From Eubacteriales bacterium (GTDB taxonomy: Bacteria > Bacillota > Clostridia > Tissierellales > GPF-1), in the NCBI GenBank assembly GCA_030625815.1, contig DAOUQF010000007.1, positions 1 to 59,165 on the forward strand: a stretch of 59,165 nt of DNA. Direction: 5' to 3'. Below the pieces are notes generated by a model, which saw only the letters and a program-made list of their open reading frames with translations, did no database searches and was not told the origin of the DNA. The position numbers were made by a program, and so were the translations under genes. How positions within the stretch are numbered: the stretch's first letter is position 1; every line of letters starts with the position of its first letter. This document shows, piece by piece, positions 1 through 8,888 of this stretch.

Positions 1-577
1 CTTCTTGTACCGCTGGCTCGATTACTGTGCCTTCACCTGCAAATTCTGCAGCGGCAGTTACTGTAACGGCATCAACACCTTCAACCTTGGAAATACCGAA
101 GTTCCAGCCCAAGTTGACGCTTCGTGTGTTAAATCCAGCTAGGTTTAATGTCATAACCGCTTGTCCAGCTGTTTGGCCAGAGTAGCAGTAGACAAACACT
201 GGTTTGTCGTTAGGAATATTTGCAAGATTCTCCGCAATTGGCGCACCCCAAGGAACATTGACCGCGCCTTGAATATGTCCTTCTGCATAAGCATCCGGTT
301 GACGAATATCAAGTACTGTCATCGCCTCTCCGGCTTTCACCAAATCAACAAAATCCGCTTGACCGATCTTATAGATATGCTCTGGCATTTCCGCAAAGTA
401 CGCGTTAATTGCTGCCTCCATATCAAAATCAGCTGCTGGTTCTGTTGCCGGCTCTGTAGTTTCTGCCGTCAAGTCCATTGAAGCAGCTTCCGGTTCTTCT
501 GTCGTTGCACATCCCGCTAGAGAAAATGCTAAGACCAAAACCAAAAGTGCAGAAAGAAATCTAGAATTCTTTTTCAT
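1..577 (-). CDS. Rhodanese-domain lipoprotein (3' end outside the window)
   Basis: Starts at 577 and stays open to the window edge, giving 192 visible residues. A lipoprotein signal peptide (basic start, hydrophobic run, lipobox LAGC with Cys23) leads into a Thr/Glu/Pro-rich linker and one rhodanese domain from about residue 65. The domain has the DIRQPDAYAEGH motif and an active-site loop YCYSGQTAG with the persulfide-forming Cys131. Rhodaneses carry sulfane sulfur on this cysteine; the protein should sit tethered outside the membrane. It lies 22 bases after the double-rhodanese gene on the same strand with its own GGGGGAAG ribosome site, so the pair is probably co-transcribed. The sulfur donor and acceptor cannot be read from sequence. 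Confidence 0.88.
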   Translation of the reverse strand, partial: MKKNSRFLSALLVLVLAFSLAGCATTEEPEAASMDLTAETTEPATEPAADFDMEAAINAYFAEMPEHIYKIGQADFVDLVKAGEAMTVLDIRQPDAYAEGHIQGAVNVPWGAPIAENLANIPNDKPVFVYCYSGQTAGQAVMTLNLAGFNTRSVNLGWNFGISKVEGVDAVTVTAAAEFAGEGTVIEPAVQE

Positions 578-599
578 GTTCTTCCCCCTACTCATTTTT

Positions 600-1508
600 T
601 TACGACGCGTCTTGCGAAGTGATTGGAGCGGAAGGTTCTGGCTTTTCAACCACACCCGTTGCTGACCATTCCAACCAAGCGCCATCATATACTTTTACCT
701 TTTGAAAACCTGCCTCTTCCAACATCGCCGCCGTAACCGCCGCTCGATAAGAAGATTTGCAGTATGCAACCACTAGTGTGTCTTTCTCAATTCCCAAGTC
801 TTTATAATTCAAAGAAATTGCTTGCATGTTTTTGAAGGTGCCGTCTGCATAATAGTTCTTGGTGTGTGGATACAAAACTGCACTTGTCACATACCCTTCG
901 CTATATTCTGCAGCGGATCGTACATCTAAGATGATGCAATTTTCTTCTTCGCTGGCAATCAAAGCCTCAACTTCTTCTTTGGTCGCATAACGATCTTCAT
1001 CCAATTCTTTTGCTGCATAGGTCTTTGCTGCCGGTGTCGGCACTTTCGCTGTCAATGACAATCCCGCTGCTACAATCGCGGATTCTCCCCCATTGATCAA
1101 CCGAACATCTTCATGACCATAAGCTTTCATTGTCCACCAGACTCGTCCGGCATAAACACTCCCCTTATTGTCATAAATCAATACTGTATCGGTTTCCGAA
1201 ATCCCTTTCGCGCCCAATACCTTTTCCACTTGTTCTTTCGGTGCAATCATCGCTTTTACAGGCTCAGAGATCGTCAACTCTGCAGGATCCAAATGAATCG
1301 CTCCCACTAGGTGACCCTTTTCATACTCTTCAGCAGTTCGCGCATCGACAACAACAACATTTCCTTGTTCCATCAATACCGCAACCTCGCTTGCCTCAAC
1401 AATGTTTGTCCCATTTTCGTAAGTCGCCTTCGCCGCACATCCGGCAAATGCTCCCATCACAAGAACAGCTACAAGAAACAATAGCCCTAATTTCCAATGG
1501 TTTTTCAT
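600..1508 (-). CDS. Tandem-rhodanese lipoprotein, sulfurtransferase
   Basis: 302 residues. The start at 1508 is chosen because GGGAGG lies just upstream and the protein then opens with a lipoprotein signal (lipobox FAGC, Cys24); a longer frame begins inside that ribosome site. Two rhodanese domains follow. The first (about 30-150) has VVVDARTAEEYEKGH but its loop reads IYDNKGSVYAG, with Asp where the catalytic Cys belongs, as in the inactive N-terminal half of SseA/TST-type enzymes. The second (about 165-285) has ILDVRSAAEYSEG and a YCKSSYRAA loop with Cys near residue 250. This architecture is that of thiosulfate or 3-mercaptopyruvate sulfurtransferases, here exported and lipid-anchored. It is probably the first gene of an operon with the rhodanese lipoprotein downstream. 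Confidence 0.9.
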   Translation of the reverse strand: MKNHWKLGLLFLVAVLVMGAFAGCAAKATYENGTNIVEASEVAVLMEQGNVVVVDARTAEEYEKGHLVGAIHLDPAELTISEPVKAMIAPKEQVEKVLGAKGISETDTVLIYDNKGSVYAGRVWWTMKAYGHEDVRLINGGESAIVAAGLSLTAKVPTPAAKTYAAKELDEDRYATKEEVEALIASEEENCIILDVRSAAEYSEGYVTSAVLYPHTKNYYADGTFKNMQAISLNYKDLGIEKDTLVVAYCKSSYRAAVTAAMLEEAGFQKVKVYDGAWLEWSATGVVEKPEPSAPITSQDAS

Positions 1509-1754
1509 CTGTTGAACCTCCCAATTTTGCATTTCTATCAGACAGTTTGGCTTTCGCCGATTGAGAGATCGTTAAACCGCCTTACGTTCATGCAAAAAAG
1601 ATTGTTAATTTTTTTTCAATCCAGTATCATTATACCTGAGGGTGAACGGTAACTGTTATAAGCATTGCTTATCCTATATAGATTTATCAAATAGCACATT
1701 TTCCCCATTATTGTATAATGAAGAAAGAAACCCTAGGATGAAGGAGAAATGCCC

Positions 1755-3272
1755 ATGCAAAATTCAAGATGGAAAAAAGCAATGCCCGCAGTAATCGGCA
1801 TTATCTTCTTTCTCAGCCAAATTCAAAGCTTAACCCGCTATCCCTTTATGCATTCTGATGAATCCTGGCTCAGCGGGCTTACACGCATGATGATGGAAGC
1901 AAGGTCTCTCGCTGTTACCGAACCTTTTTTCGATCTCTATCCCAGAAACCCACATGCTATTAAATCCACTTATCACCTGCTCCAGGCTCTCTTTATTCAA
2001 ATCTTCGGATATGAACTTTTTTCCGTTAGAATGATGAGCTTGATTTTTGCTTGCGCAAGCCTTTATGTTTTCTTTCGGCTGCTTACGACCCTTGGCGCTT
2101 CCTGGTCTTGGACCTTGTTCGGAACCCTCGTTCTTGCCGTGCAGCCAAGCTTTATCTATGCCTCTCATTTTGCCCGCCAAGAGATTGTGGTCTGCTTTTT
2201 CCTCTTATTTGCTGCATGGATGTGGCTCAGTAAAAAAAGAACCCCGTCGCTTTTATCGATTTTTATCGCATTGGGGCTCCACCCCAATGCTTATATTGGC
2301 GTCTTTGCGCTATTTTGCGCCGCAAGCGTTCTCGTTTGGTATGAAAATAAAGAAAAAAAAGAACTTCTTCGATCCATTCCATGGCTAGCCGGATTTGCTT
2401 GTGTTTATATCCTCGCAAGCCTCTGGATGAATCCGAACTTCTTTTACGACTACCTCGCCTACGGCTCCAGTCTGGGTATCACAGCCGCCGCTGGTGGAAA
2501 ATTTTCGGGATTTTTCTTGTTTTTCAAGAAATTATGGCTCGGAATCAGCGGCACTTATTACCTGCCTCCTTTGCGCCTCGTTCTATCCATGATCGCGATC
2601 AGCTTAGGTTTAGGTCTATGGCTTGGCCTTCGAAAAAAGCAGCGCCTCTTTCTAGCCCTATCCGTTCATCAGCTTGCTTGGTGTCTCGGCATTCTCCTAG
2701 TCGGTCGATATAATGCCACCAGTGTATTCTTCCTGATTCCAGGGGCTTGCATCCTTTCGATTCTCTTCCTTAAAAGGAGTTTGCCTCGAATTCCCGCCTG
2801 GCTCTTTGCCTCGGGACTGATTCTTATCTTCGCCGTCAGCTCAATCGAGGAGATGACCGAGTTGCCCAAGAATCACTACGAATCCTATCTTGAGAAAATT
2901 CAAGCCGCCCTTCCAGAAGACGCGGTTGTTCTGGGCAATCTCAATACAGAATTTCTCTTTGAGACGGGACATCTCTACGATTATCGCAACCTGACTTATC
3001 TCGACTCCAAAACAACTAGCGTAGAAGACTATCTCCGCGAACGCGGCATTACCCACATCCTCTACGCGGATGAATTGGACTACCTCCATCGCAATCCAGA
3101 TCCATGGCAAGTTCTATACGGTTCCGACGCATCCTGGTATGGCGAGATGCAGCGCTTTCTCGCCCAGGACTGCGAAGAAATCACCGTTTTTCCGGCACCC
3201 GTCTACGGCAACCGGATTGTTCCCTTTCTAAATGATCCGTTCTGGCAGCTTCATATCTATCAAATAAAATAG
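1755..3272 (+). CDS. ArnT/PMT-like membrane glycosyltransferase (PMT_2 type)
   Basis: 505 residues. Two in-frame ATGs exist at 1749 and 1755; AAGGAG at 1741-1746 is 8 bases before the second and only 2 before the first, so 1755 is preferred. An N-terminal transmembrane helix is followed by FMHSDESW, whose Asp-Glu pair in the first outer loop is the catalytic signature of PMT/ArnT-type glycosyltransferases that use a polyprenyl-phosphate sugar donor. About ten hydrophobic helices run to residue 370, then comes a soluble C-terminal tail. Such enzymes move one sugar to a surface acceptor outside the membrane. It converges on the amino-sugar operon at 3287-8829, which carries the matching aminotransferase and GT2 types. 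Acceptor and sugar are not known. Confidence 0.75.
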   Translation: MQNSRWKKAMPAVIGIIFFLSQIQSLTRYPFMHSDESWLSGLTRMMMEARSLAVTEPFFDLYPRNPHAIKSTYHLLQALFIQIFGYELFSVRMMSLIFACASLYVFFRLLTTLGASWSWTLFGTLVLAVQPSFIYASHFARQEIVVCFFLLFAAWMWLSKKRTPSLLSIFIALGLHPNAYIGVFALFCAASVLVWYENKEKKELLRSIPWLAGFACVYILASLWMNPNFFYDYLAYGSSLGITAAAGGKFSGFFLFFKKLWLGISGTYYLPPLRLVLSMIAISLGLGLWLGLRKKQRLFLALSVHQLAWCLGILLVGRYNATSVFFLIPGACILSILFLKRSLPRIPAWLFASGLILIFAVSSIEEMTELPKNHYESYLEKIQAALPEDAVVLGNLNTEFLFETGHLYDYRNLTYLDSKTTSVEDYLRERGITHILYADELDYLHRNPDPWQVLYGSDASWYGEMQRFLAQDCEEITVFPAPVYGNRIVPFLNDPFWQLHIYQIK

Positions 3273-3289
3273 CGCCCCTTCGGGCGCTA
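3270..3289. terminator. Bidirectional terminator spanning two stop codons
   Basis: Eight-base-pair stem TAGCGCCC / GGGCGCTA with a CTTC loop. The left arm contains the TAG stop of the plus-strand gene and the right arm holds the TAG stop of the minus-strand ATPase gene. An A-run at 3266-3269 supplies a short T tract for minus-strand transcripts. Confidence 0.7.
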
Positions 3290-4003
3290 TAGTTGAATAT
3301 CTTGAATCCATCGATTCAGCTCTGTCGAATAGGGATCCCTGGGCCTTGAAAGCTCATTCATTTTCAATGTCCAATTCCCGTTCTCCTGAAGTATCAACAA
3401 GTCAGTTGACAGGCGCGCCGCCTCCCTGAGATCATGGGTGATAAAGACGACCGTCCACTTCTTCTCCCGCCATAGGGATAAGAGAAGGTCCTGCAGGGTT
3501 TCTCTCGTCATCATATCCAAACCGCCAAAAGGCTCATCCATCAGCAACAATTGTGGTTCCGCAATCCATGCCCGTGCAAGAGCAACCCTTTGTTTCATGC
3601 CCCCGGACAATTGATGCGGGTATTTTTCCGCATCCTGCTCAAGTCCCACTGCATGCAAGGCTTCCATCGCCTTTATCCGACGCTCTGATTTATCGATCCC
3701 AACCACCCGCAAAGGAAATGCGGTGTTTTCCCAAACGGGAAGCCAAGGGAACAATTGCTCATAACTCTGAAACACCATGGGACGTTCCTTTTGCGGCCGC
3801 GTCACCGGCTCTCCTCCGACAGTGATTCTCCCGCTCTCCACCTGGTCGAATCCGCCCAAAAGACGCAAAAATGTCGATTTTCCAACCCCGGACTTGCCGA
3901 CTACGCAAAGAAAACTGCCGGGATCGCCCTGGAGGAACAGATCTCGAAAAATCACTTCGTTCCCAAAGGTTTTTGTCACCGATTCAAATCGAAATCCACT
4001 CAT
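3287..4003 (-). CDS. ABC transporter ATPase, NitT/TauT/SsuB family
   Basis: 238 residues with a full ABC ATPase signature: Walker A GKSGVGKST near residue 37, Q-loop in MVFQSYEQLFPW, signature LSGGMKQRVALARAW, Walker B LLLMDEPFGGLD and switch His in FITHDLREAA. The length and the LFPWLPVWENTAFPL stretch match the nitrate/taurine/alkanesulfonate/thiamine-precursor importer family. Its start overlaps the stop of the permease gene by four bases (ATGA), so the two are translationally coupled. It is the last gene of the operon that begins at 8829. Substrate is unknown; the linked sugar genes do not fit the classical substrates of this family. Confidence 0.9.
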   Translation of the reverse strand: MSGFRFESVTKTFGNEVIFRDLFLQGDPGSFLCVVGKSGVGKSTFLRLLGGFDQVESGRITVGGEPVTRPQKERPMVFQSYEQLFPWLPVWENTAFPLRVVGIDKSERRIKAMEALHAVGLEQDAEKYPHQLSGGMKQRVALARAWIAEPQLLLMDEPFGGLDMMTRETLQDLLLSLWREKKWTVVFITHDLREAARLSTDLLILQENGNWTLKMNELSRPRDPYSTELNRWIQDIQL

Positions 4004-4767
4004 CGTTCCATCCCCCAGCGAATAACCGTTCTCTTCTCAAGCCAACGAAAAAAAATGCCTTCAATTAAGATGCCGATTATCATAATCACTACCAATCCCG
4101 CGAATAAACCGGCAGTATCCATAAATACCCTTTTCTGAAAGAGATACCAGCCAATTCCGCCGGATCCACTCGTCGCGCCAAAAATCATTTCCGCGCTGAT
4201 CAATGCACGCCAAGCGCGGCTCCATCCGATCTTCATACCGGATAAAAATCCCGGGAAAGAACCCGGAAGATCCACCCAAATCAATCGACGCCAGCCAAAA
4301 ATCTCATAATTGTCCGCCACCTCTTGCTGGGTTTGTGGCAAGCGATCCAAGGCACCGAAAAAACTCACCAAAAACGGCCAAAGAACAGAATGGACAATGA
4401 TAAAGAGAACTGCGCCTTCCCCGATTCCCGCCCAAAGAATCACCAAGGGTAAAAGAGCAACCCCAGGCAAGGGATGGGCAATGCTGATCAAGAGATCAAT
4501 TCCGCTTCGAAAAACAGAAAAACTACGCGCCATCAGCGCAATAACCAGACCAAGCACAATGGACAAGAGCAGCCCTTCAATAACCAGGCGCATGGAGTAA
4601 ATAAATTGTTCAACCAATGCGCCCTCCACCAGGTCCCTGGCCAAAGCACAAAAAATTGTCCCCAATGAAGGAAAGATCATGGAGGAATAAATCCCGGTCC
4701 AATACACACCCTGCCAGATCAGACAGCAAGCCAAAATGAGTACTGCTTTGATTCGCAATCGTTTCAT
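4000..4767 (-). CDS. ABC transporter permease, NitT/TauT/SsuC family
   Basis: 255 residues with about six transmembrane segments and an N-terminal signal-anchor helix. The region around IGWSRAWRALISAEMIFG matches the EAA-like cytoplasmic loop that docks the ATPase in SsuC/TauC-type permeases. It sits nine bases after the binding-protein gene and overlaps the ATPase gene. With these partners it forms a complete one-permease, one-ATPase importer in the usual SBP-permease-ATPase order. Confidence 0.88.
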   Translation of the reverse strand: MKRLRIKAVLILACCLIWQGVYWTGIYSSMIFPSLGTIFCALARDLVEGALVEQFIYSMRLVIEGLLLSIVLGLVIALMARSFSVFRSGIDLLISIAHPLPGVALLPLVILWAGIGEGAVLFIIVHSVLWPFLVSFFGALDRLPQTQQEVADNYEIFGWRRLIWVDLPGSFPGFLSGMKIGWSRAWRALISAEMIFGATSGSGGIGWYLFQKRVFMDTAGLFAGLVVIMIIGILIEGIFFRWLEKRTVIRWGMER

Positions 4768-4776
4768 CCGCTTCTC

Positions 4777-5715
4777 CTAGTTCCAAACCACCTCGTCGGC
4801 AGCAATTTCATTCTCCAAATATCCGTTCCGATCCATAAAATCAATAAAAGTCTCCAGCCCTTCAATCTCATCCGTATATATCAATTCAGGATTCTCCAAG
4901 TAGCTTTTCAATACCTCGGGCTCCAATTGATAGCTCTCCGACAAGATCGAAATGGTTTCTTCCGGCTCATCCCGCATAAATGCCATGGCTTTTTGAAGCG
5001 CTTGATTCAGAACCGCCAACGAATCGGCCTTTTCATCCAGTACTCGCTTGGGCGCAGCCCCAATGATAAAGGTAAAGGGCCCACCCATGGCTTCCGTTCC
5101 AGTCAAAACAAGGTGGGTGTTGGGTTCATCCAATTCCATAAAGATAAAAGGAGGCGAAGTAAAATGCAATTGCAGTTCTTGCCCAGCCAGCATGGCGCTC
5201 ATGCCATCTGGATGCTTCATCGTCACCAATTGCTGATCAAATCGAGCCGCATCGCCCAATTCCCGTTCAGCCGCAATGGCCAGCAGGATATGCTGAATGC
5301 TTCCCGGTTGAGGAAGGGCAACTCGATCAGTCGCTTGAATATCTTCAAGGCTTTGAATCCTGGGATTGCTGCTGACAAGCCCGATTGGCGCTTGCGACAG
5401 ACCCATGAAAATCTCCCATTCCATACCCTTGTCCCGCGCAATCAAAAACGGCGGAATGCCCATAAAACCAATATCTACTTTCCCAGCCAGCATCATCTCG
5501 CGTATCACGGTTGTATTGCCGGCTTTTGCCCACTCAATCGTCAAATCCGGATCAATTTCCTCAACAAAATTCTTTGCCTGCATCACCGCCAGCGGCGCGT
5601 AGGCCAATCCGTATTGTTCCGCAATAATCAAGGTCTTCTCTTCAGACTGCGTTCCCTGACACCCGGTTAAAATCAATACAATCAGCGCAATGACTCCCCA
5701 TCCCATCTTCTTCAA
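4777..5715 (-). CDS. NMT1/SsuA-like substrate-binding lipoprotein
   Basis: 312 residues. Lipoprotein signal with lipobox LTGC (Cys19), then a type II periplasmic-binding fold of the NMT1/SsuA/ThiY kind: LIIAEQYGLAYAPLAVMQAK, then MMLAGKVDIGFMGIPPFLIA, a typical ligand-site strand. The family binds small anionic or pyrimidine-type ligands outside the membrane and hands them to the permease. Its start overlaps the end of the ATP-grasp gene (ATGA), so importer and ligase are translated together. I see no thiamine or other riboswitch ahead of it. Ligand is not predictable from sequence. Confidence 0.87.
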   Translation of the reverse strand: MKKMGWGVIALIVLILTGCQGTQSEEKTLIIAEQYGLAYAPLAVMQAKNFVEEIDPDLTIEWAKAGNTTVIREMMLAGKVDIGFMGIPPFLIARDKGMEWEIFMGLSQAPIGLVSSNPRIQSLEDIQATDRVALPQPGSIQHILLAIAAERELGDAARFDQQLVTMKHPDGMSAMLAGQELQLHFTSPPFIFMELDEPNTHLVLTGTEAMGGPFTFIIGAAPKRVLDEKADSLAVLNQALQKAMAFMRDEPEETISILSESYQLEPEVLKSYLENPELIYTDEIEGLETFIDFMDRNGYLENEIAADEVVWN

Positions 5716-6947
5716 TCTCGTTTCCTCCTAGTATGTTTTATAATATGATTTTGTCCCTTCGCATCTAAAAATTTCATCTTCTGATAAAACAATGCTACTT
5801 CGCGCTGCAGCACGTCTTCGGATTCCGAGAGAAAGATCGCAAATCCCGCGCGAGCGGTGGCGTTTTCAATCTCTTTCTGATCCTGTCCCGCCTGCAGATG
5901 CAGGCCCCATTCCACCAAACTCTTCAGCTCTCCCGGTTGCGGCGGAATCACTTTTTCAATGACGCAGGGCGCCACAAAAAACAATTGCACACTTGCGCGG
6001 AGCTTCGGATTTTTCCAAGATTGTTCCTTGGGCAACTGAGTCGTTTCCCCCAAAATAATCTTGATCTGCTCTCCTAGAAAATCGAATCCCGTGATTCGCG
6101 GAATCACAAAGTCCTCGTGCGCCCCGCCGATCCGGCCTGCGATCTCGTTGATCATGATGCCGGCCTTTCCGATTAAAAACTGAAAGTAAATCGGTCCCTC
6201 TTCAATTTGAAAGGCCTTTACGATTCGCTTCGTCAGGGCTTCCAGTTCGTCTCCCCTTGCCTTTGCGTATCGCGTCGGATATTCGTGAGACAGGCAAATC
6301 CCCAATTGATCCGGGGTTTGAAAGGTCTCCCGATCTACAATGGATAAAATCCGGGTCTCTCCTTCGACAACCCAGCCGGACACCGTAACCTCGTCGGCCC
6401 GATAAAAGGGTTCGATCAATGCCTTTGACTCTCTCGAGTAAGAGAGAGTTTCTTCGATATGGGCGCGAATCTCCTCATGGGAATGAACCAAAAAAATACC
6501 TCGCTGCCCCTGCGAGTCAACGGGTTTCAATACAGCGGGAAAGGGAAAAGAGATCTCCGCTTTCGAATAGGCGTTTCCTATCAGAGCCCATGGCAAGGTG
6601 GGCAATCCATTCTCCCGGAATTCCATCTTCATCCACCGTTTATTGGTTAGCCGCCTTGCCAGTTCGACAGAAAACGGCATCGGCAGCCCCATCGCTTCTT
6701 GCACCACCGCTGCCGTCAATACCGGCTGATCCGTACCCGAGGTAAAGATCCCGTCAATTTCCAATTCCTTCGCCGCCTGCAAACAGGCATCCGGATCGAA
6801 GGTACTGGCGAAAGCAGAAAGCTCCGCCGCTTTTTTTCCGGGAGAATTCATCCGGTTGTCTACAGCAATCGCCGTATGCCCCATTTCTTGAACCCGCTGA
6901 ATGGCTCGCACTTGAAGGGCATTCGCCCCCAATACCATCACCTTCAT
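5712..6947 (-). CDS. ATP-grasp ligase
   Basis: 411 residues. Rossmann-like N-terminal preATP-grasp domain (MKVMVLGANALQVRAIQ) as in PurK/PurT-type enzymes, then an ATP-grasp domain: the nucleotide-binding lysine in PAVLKPVDSQGQRG, and the metal-binding motif NEIAGRIGGAHEDF near residue 270. A C-terminal domain of about 100 residues follows. The family joins a carboxylate to an amine or thiol via an acyl phosphate. Flanked by a sugar aminotransferase and GT2 gene upstream and the ABC importer downstream, with four-base overlaps on both sides. A role in amide-linking an amino sugar to an amino acid or an imported acid is a reasonable inference, not a demonstration. Confidence 0.82.
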   Translation of the reverse strand: MKVMVLGANALQVRAIQRVQEMGHTAIAVDNRMNSPGKKAAELSAFASTFDPDACLQAAKELEIDGIFTSGTDQPVLTAAVVQEAMGLPMPFSVELARRLTNKRWMKMEFRENGLPTLPWALIGNAYSKAEISFPFPAVLKPVDSQGQRGIFLVHSHEEIRAHIEETLSYSRESKALIEPFYRADEVTVSGWVVEGETRILSIVDRETFQTPDQLGICLSHEYPTRYAKARGDELEALTKRIVKAFQIEEGPIYFQFLIGKAGIMINEIAGRIGGAHEDFVIPRITGFDFLGEQIKIILGETTQLPKEQSWKNPKLRASVQLFFVAPCVIEKVIPPQPGELKSLVEWGLHLQAGQDQKEIENATARAGFAIFLSESEDVLQREVALFYQKMKFLDAKGQNHIIKHTRRKRD

Positions 6948-7693
6948 CTCCGGTCTCCCTTCGACTGAACGGATCGAGTTATTTCATAAGGATCGCCCTT
7001 GTGACGCAGACATGCCGCCAATCGGCTTTCACCATAATAGATCCAAATTTTTATAAATAATTGCAGCAGTTTTCCAGTCGTATAATTCGACTGGCCAATC
7101 TGCCTAGAATACAAGGCCACAGAGGCATTGCCCATCCGCGGCTTTCGCTTCATCAAAGCTGCCGATAGATAGAAAAACGCACCCGATTCCCGGGTTGCTT
7201 CCCGCGCCAAGGTTCCATTCACGGCACGAAAACTATGCAAAGTCAAGGATTGAGGCTTCGCAAACAGATGAGAGAAGAGCAGATCCCGACTCTTTGAACC
7301 CCATGATCGATCCAAGGTGCAGATTTTTTGATCCGAACACGCATAGACGAGATCAATCCCGCCATCAAGGGCATCCAAAAGAACCGGAATTTCTTCCGGC
7401 GGATGCTGAAGGTCATCGTCCATGGTGACAATCACATCCCCCTTTGTCTGCCGAATCCCGCATAAAAGCGCATTCTGCTGCCCCACATTCTCTTGCAGCC
7501 GAATGGCACGCATAGATGGATAGATTCTGGTTTTTTCCACCAGAACACGAAAAGTGTCGTCGCGGCTCCCATCGTCCACCCCGATCACTTCCACCTCTTC
7601 TTCTCGAACTGTAAATGTCTGATAAATTCGATCCACTACCTCGCCAACCGTCTGTTCCGATTGGAAGGCGGGAATCACGACAGATACCTTCAT
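6944..7693 (-). CDS. GT2 glycosyltransferase, ArnC/DPM1-like, without C-terminal membrane helices
   Basis: 249 residues. The start at 7693 follows AAGGAGA and opens directly with MKVSVVIPAFQSEQ; a longer frame adds eleven residues that do not match the family. GT-A motifs: VIGVDDGSRDDT near residue 45, then TMDDDLQHPPEEIP with the DDD metal site. This is the DPM1/ArnC/GtrB group, which transfers a sugar from a nucleotide to polyprenyl phosphate. ArnC and GtrB continue into two C-terminal transmembrane helices; here the protein stops after the juxtamembrane NYTTGKLLQLFIKIW amphipathic region. Starts one base inside the stop of the aminotransferase gene (TGATG). Confidence 0.84.
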   Translation of the reverse strand: MKVSVVIPAFQSEQTVGEVVDRIYQTFTVREEEVEVIGVDDGSRDDTFRVLVEKTRIYPSMRAIRLQENVGQQNALLCGIRQTKGDVIVTMDDDLQHPPEEIPVLLDALDGGIDLVYACSDQKICTLDRSWGSKSRDLLFSHLFAKPQSLTLHSFRAVNGTLAREATRESGAFFYLSAALMKRKPRMGNASVALYSRQIGQSNYTTGKLLQLFIKIWIYYGESRLAACLRHKGDPYEITRSVQSKGDRR

Positions 7694-8829
7694 CACAAAT
7701 TCTCCTTTAAAAATTCTTTCGCGCATTGAATCATATACTTCTGTTCTTCTTCCGTTAAAGAAGGATAAATCGGCAACCGCAGCACGCGTTCCTGCAGGCT
7801 CGCTTCCCGATCCAAGCCACTCTGCTCTTTGCCGCGAAATTTCGAACCAAACTTCGTTGTATGCAAGGGAACAAAATGGGCGTAGACTGCAATACCCCGC
7901 TCCTGCATCCAGGTTTGAAACGCCTTCGCCATCTCGGTCTCTTCAAAACAAAGCCAAAAAATATGTCCATTCTGGCTGGTCTTATTTGAAATTCGCAGCT
8001 TCTCGCCGACAAACGGCGCAAATGCGCGTTGATAACAATGCCACAATTCCTGTCTTCTTTTCAAAATCTCCTCTGCTTTTTCCAATTGTCCGGCTAAAAC
8101 CGCCATTTGAAATTCGGAGGGACAGGCGCTCATTCCCACGCCTTGCCAGGAATATCGATCAATCTTCCCTTCTAGAAAGGCTTTCCGATTCGTTCCCTTT
8201 TGATGCATGCACAGGGCGCTCTCCCAAATCAACCGGCTTTTTCGATTCACAATCAAGGCGCCGCCTTCTCCAGCGCTAACCACCTTGGTTCCATGAAAAC
8301 TGACAACCCCGAAATCGCCAAGGGTCCCCACAGGTCTGCCATTTTCGTCTTTTACGCCAAACCCTTGCGCAGCATCCTCCACAATCCAAAGCTGCCGCTC
8401 TTGCGCCAGTTCCAACAACTCGCCGAGGTCCGCCGCCGCACCGGCATAATGAACCATTAAAATCCCTTTTGTCTTTTGCGTGATCGCCCGTCTCGCTGCA
8501 GCGGGATCAATCATCAAATCCAATCCTGTCTCCACAAAGACGGGAACGCCCCCGGCCAACAATACCGCATTGGCTGCCGACGGAAAATTAAAGGAAGGCA
8601 TAATCACCTCGTCTCCCAGCTTTAAACCGGTCAATCGAATGGCCATTTCCAAAGCAAGAGTTGCCGATCCCGTCAACAAAACCTTCTCGGTTCCATAGAC
8701 CTGCTGCAAACGATCCAAGACCATCTGCGTGTAGCGCCCATCCCCCGCTCCATCCGATTGTGCTAAGGCTTCAATTAAATTCTTCTGCTCAATGTCCGAC
8801 CAAAACGGACGATGAAATGGAATTTTCAT
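7693..8829 (-). CDS. rffA: WecE/RffA-like sugar-nucleotide 4-aminotransferase (DegT family)
   Basis: 378 residues, full length. PLP fold type I of the DegT/DnrJ/EryC1 family. The opening MKIPFHRPFW, then GDGRYT, LLTGSATLALEMA, GDEVIMPSFNF and ANAVLLAGGVPVFVE closely follow WecE/RffA, which aminates dTDP-4-keto-6-deoxyglucose to dTDP-Fuc4N. PLP motifs: EDAAQGFGV near residue 151 and SFHGTKVVSAGEGGALI with the Schiff-base lysine at 182. First gene of the six-gene minus-strand operon. It indicates that a 4-amino sugar is made; the exact sugar nucleotide is inferred from similarity only. Confidence 0.85.
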   Translation of the reverse strand: MKIPFHRPFWSDIEQKNLIEALAQSDGAGDGRYTQMVLDRLQQVYGTEKVLLTGSATLALEMAIRLTGLKLGDEVIMPSFNFPSAANAVLLAGGVPVFVETGLDLMIDPAAARRAITQKTKGILMVHYAGAAADLGELLELAQERQLWIVEDAAQGFGVKDENGRPVGTLGDFGVVSFHGTKVVSAGEGGALIVNRKSRLIWESALCMHQKGTNRKAFLEGKIDRYSWQGVGMSACPSEFQMAVLAGQLEKAEEILKRRQELWHCYQRAFAPFVGEKLRISNKTSQNGHIFWLCFEETEMAKAFQTWMQERGIAVYAHFVPLHTTKFGSKFRGKEQSGLDREASLQERVLRLPIYPSLTEEEQKYMIQCAKEFLKENL

Positions 8830-8888
8830 CTATTTCTTTCCTTCTTTCTTTCTGTTACACTAAATCTACCATGAAACAGGAGGTTCCT

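Noticed and set aside
4777-5715. Thiamine-precursor (ThiY/HMP) importer
   Set aside because: The NMT1-like fold allows it, but there is no TPP riboswitch and no thiamine gene in the operon.
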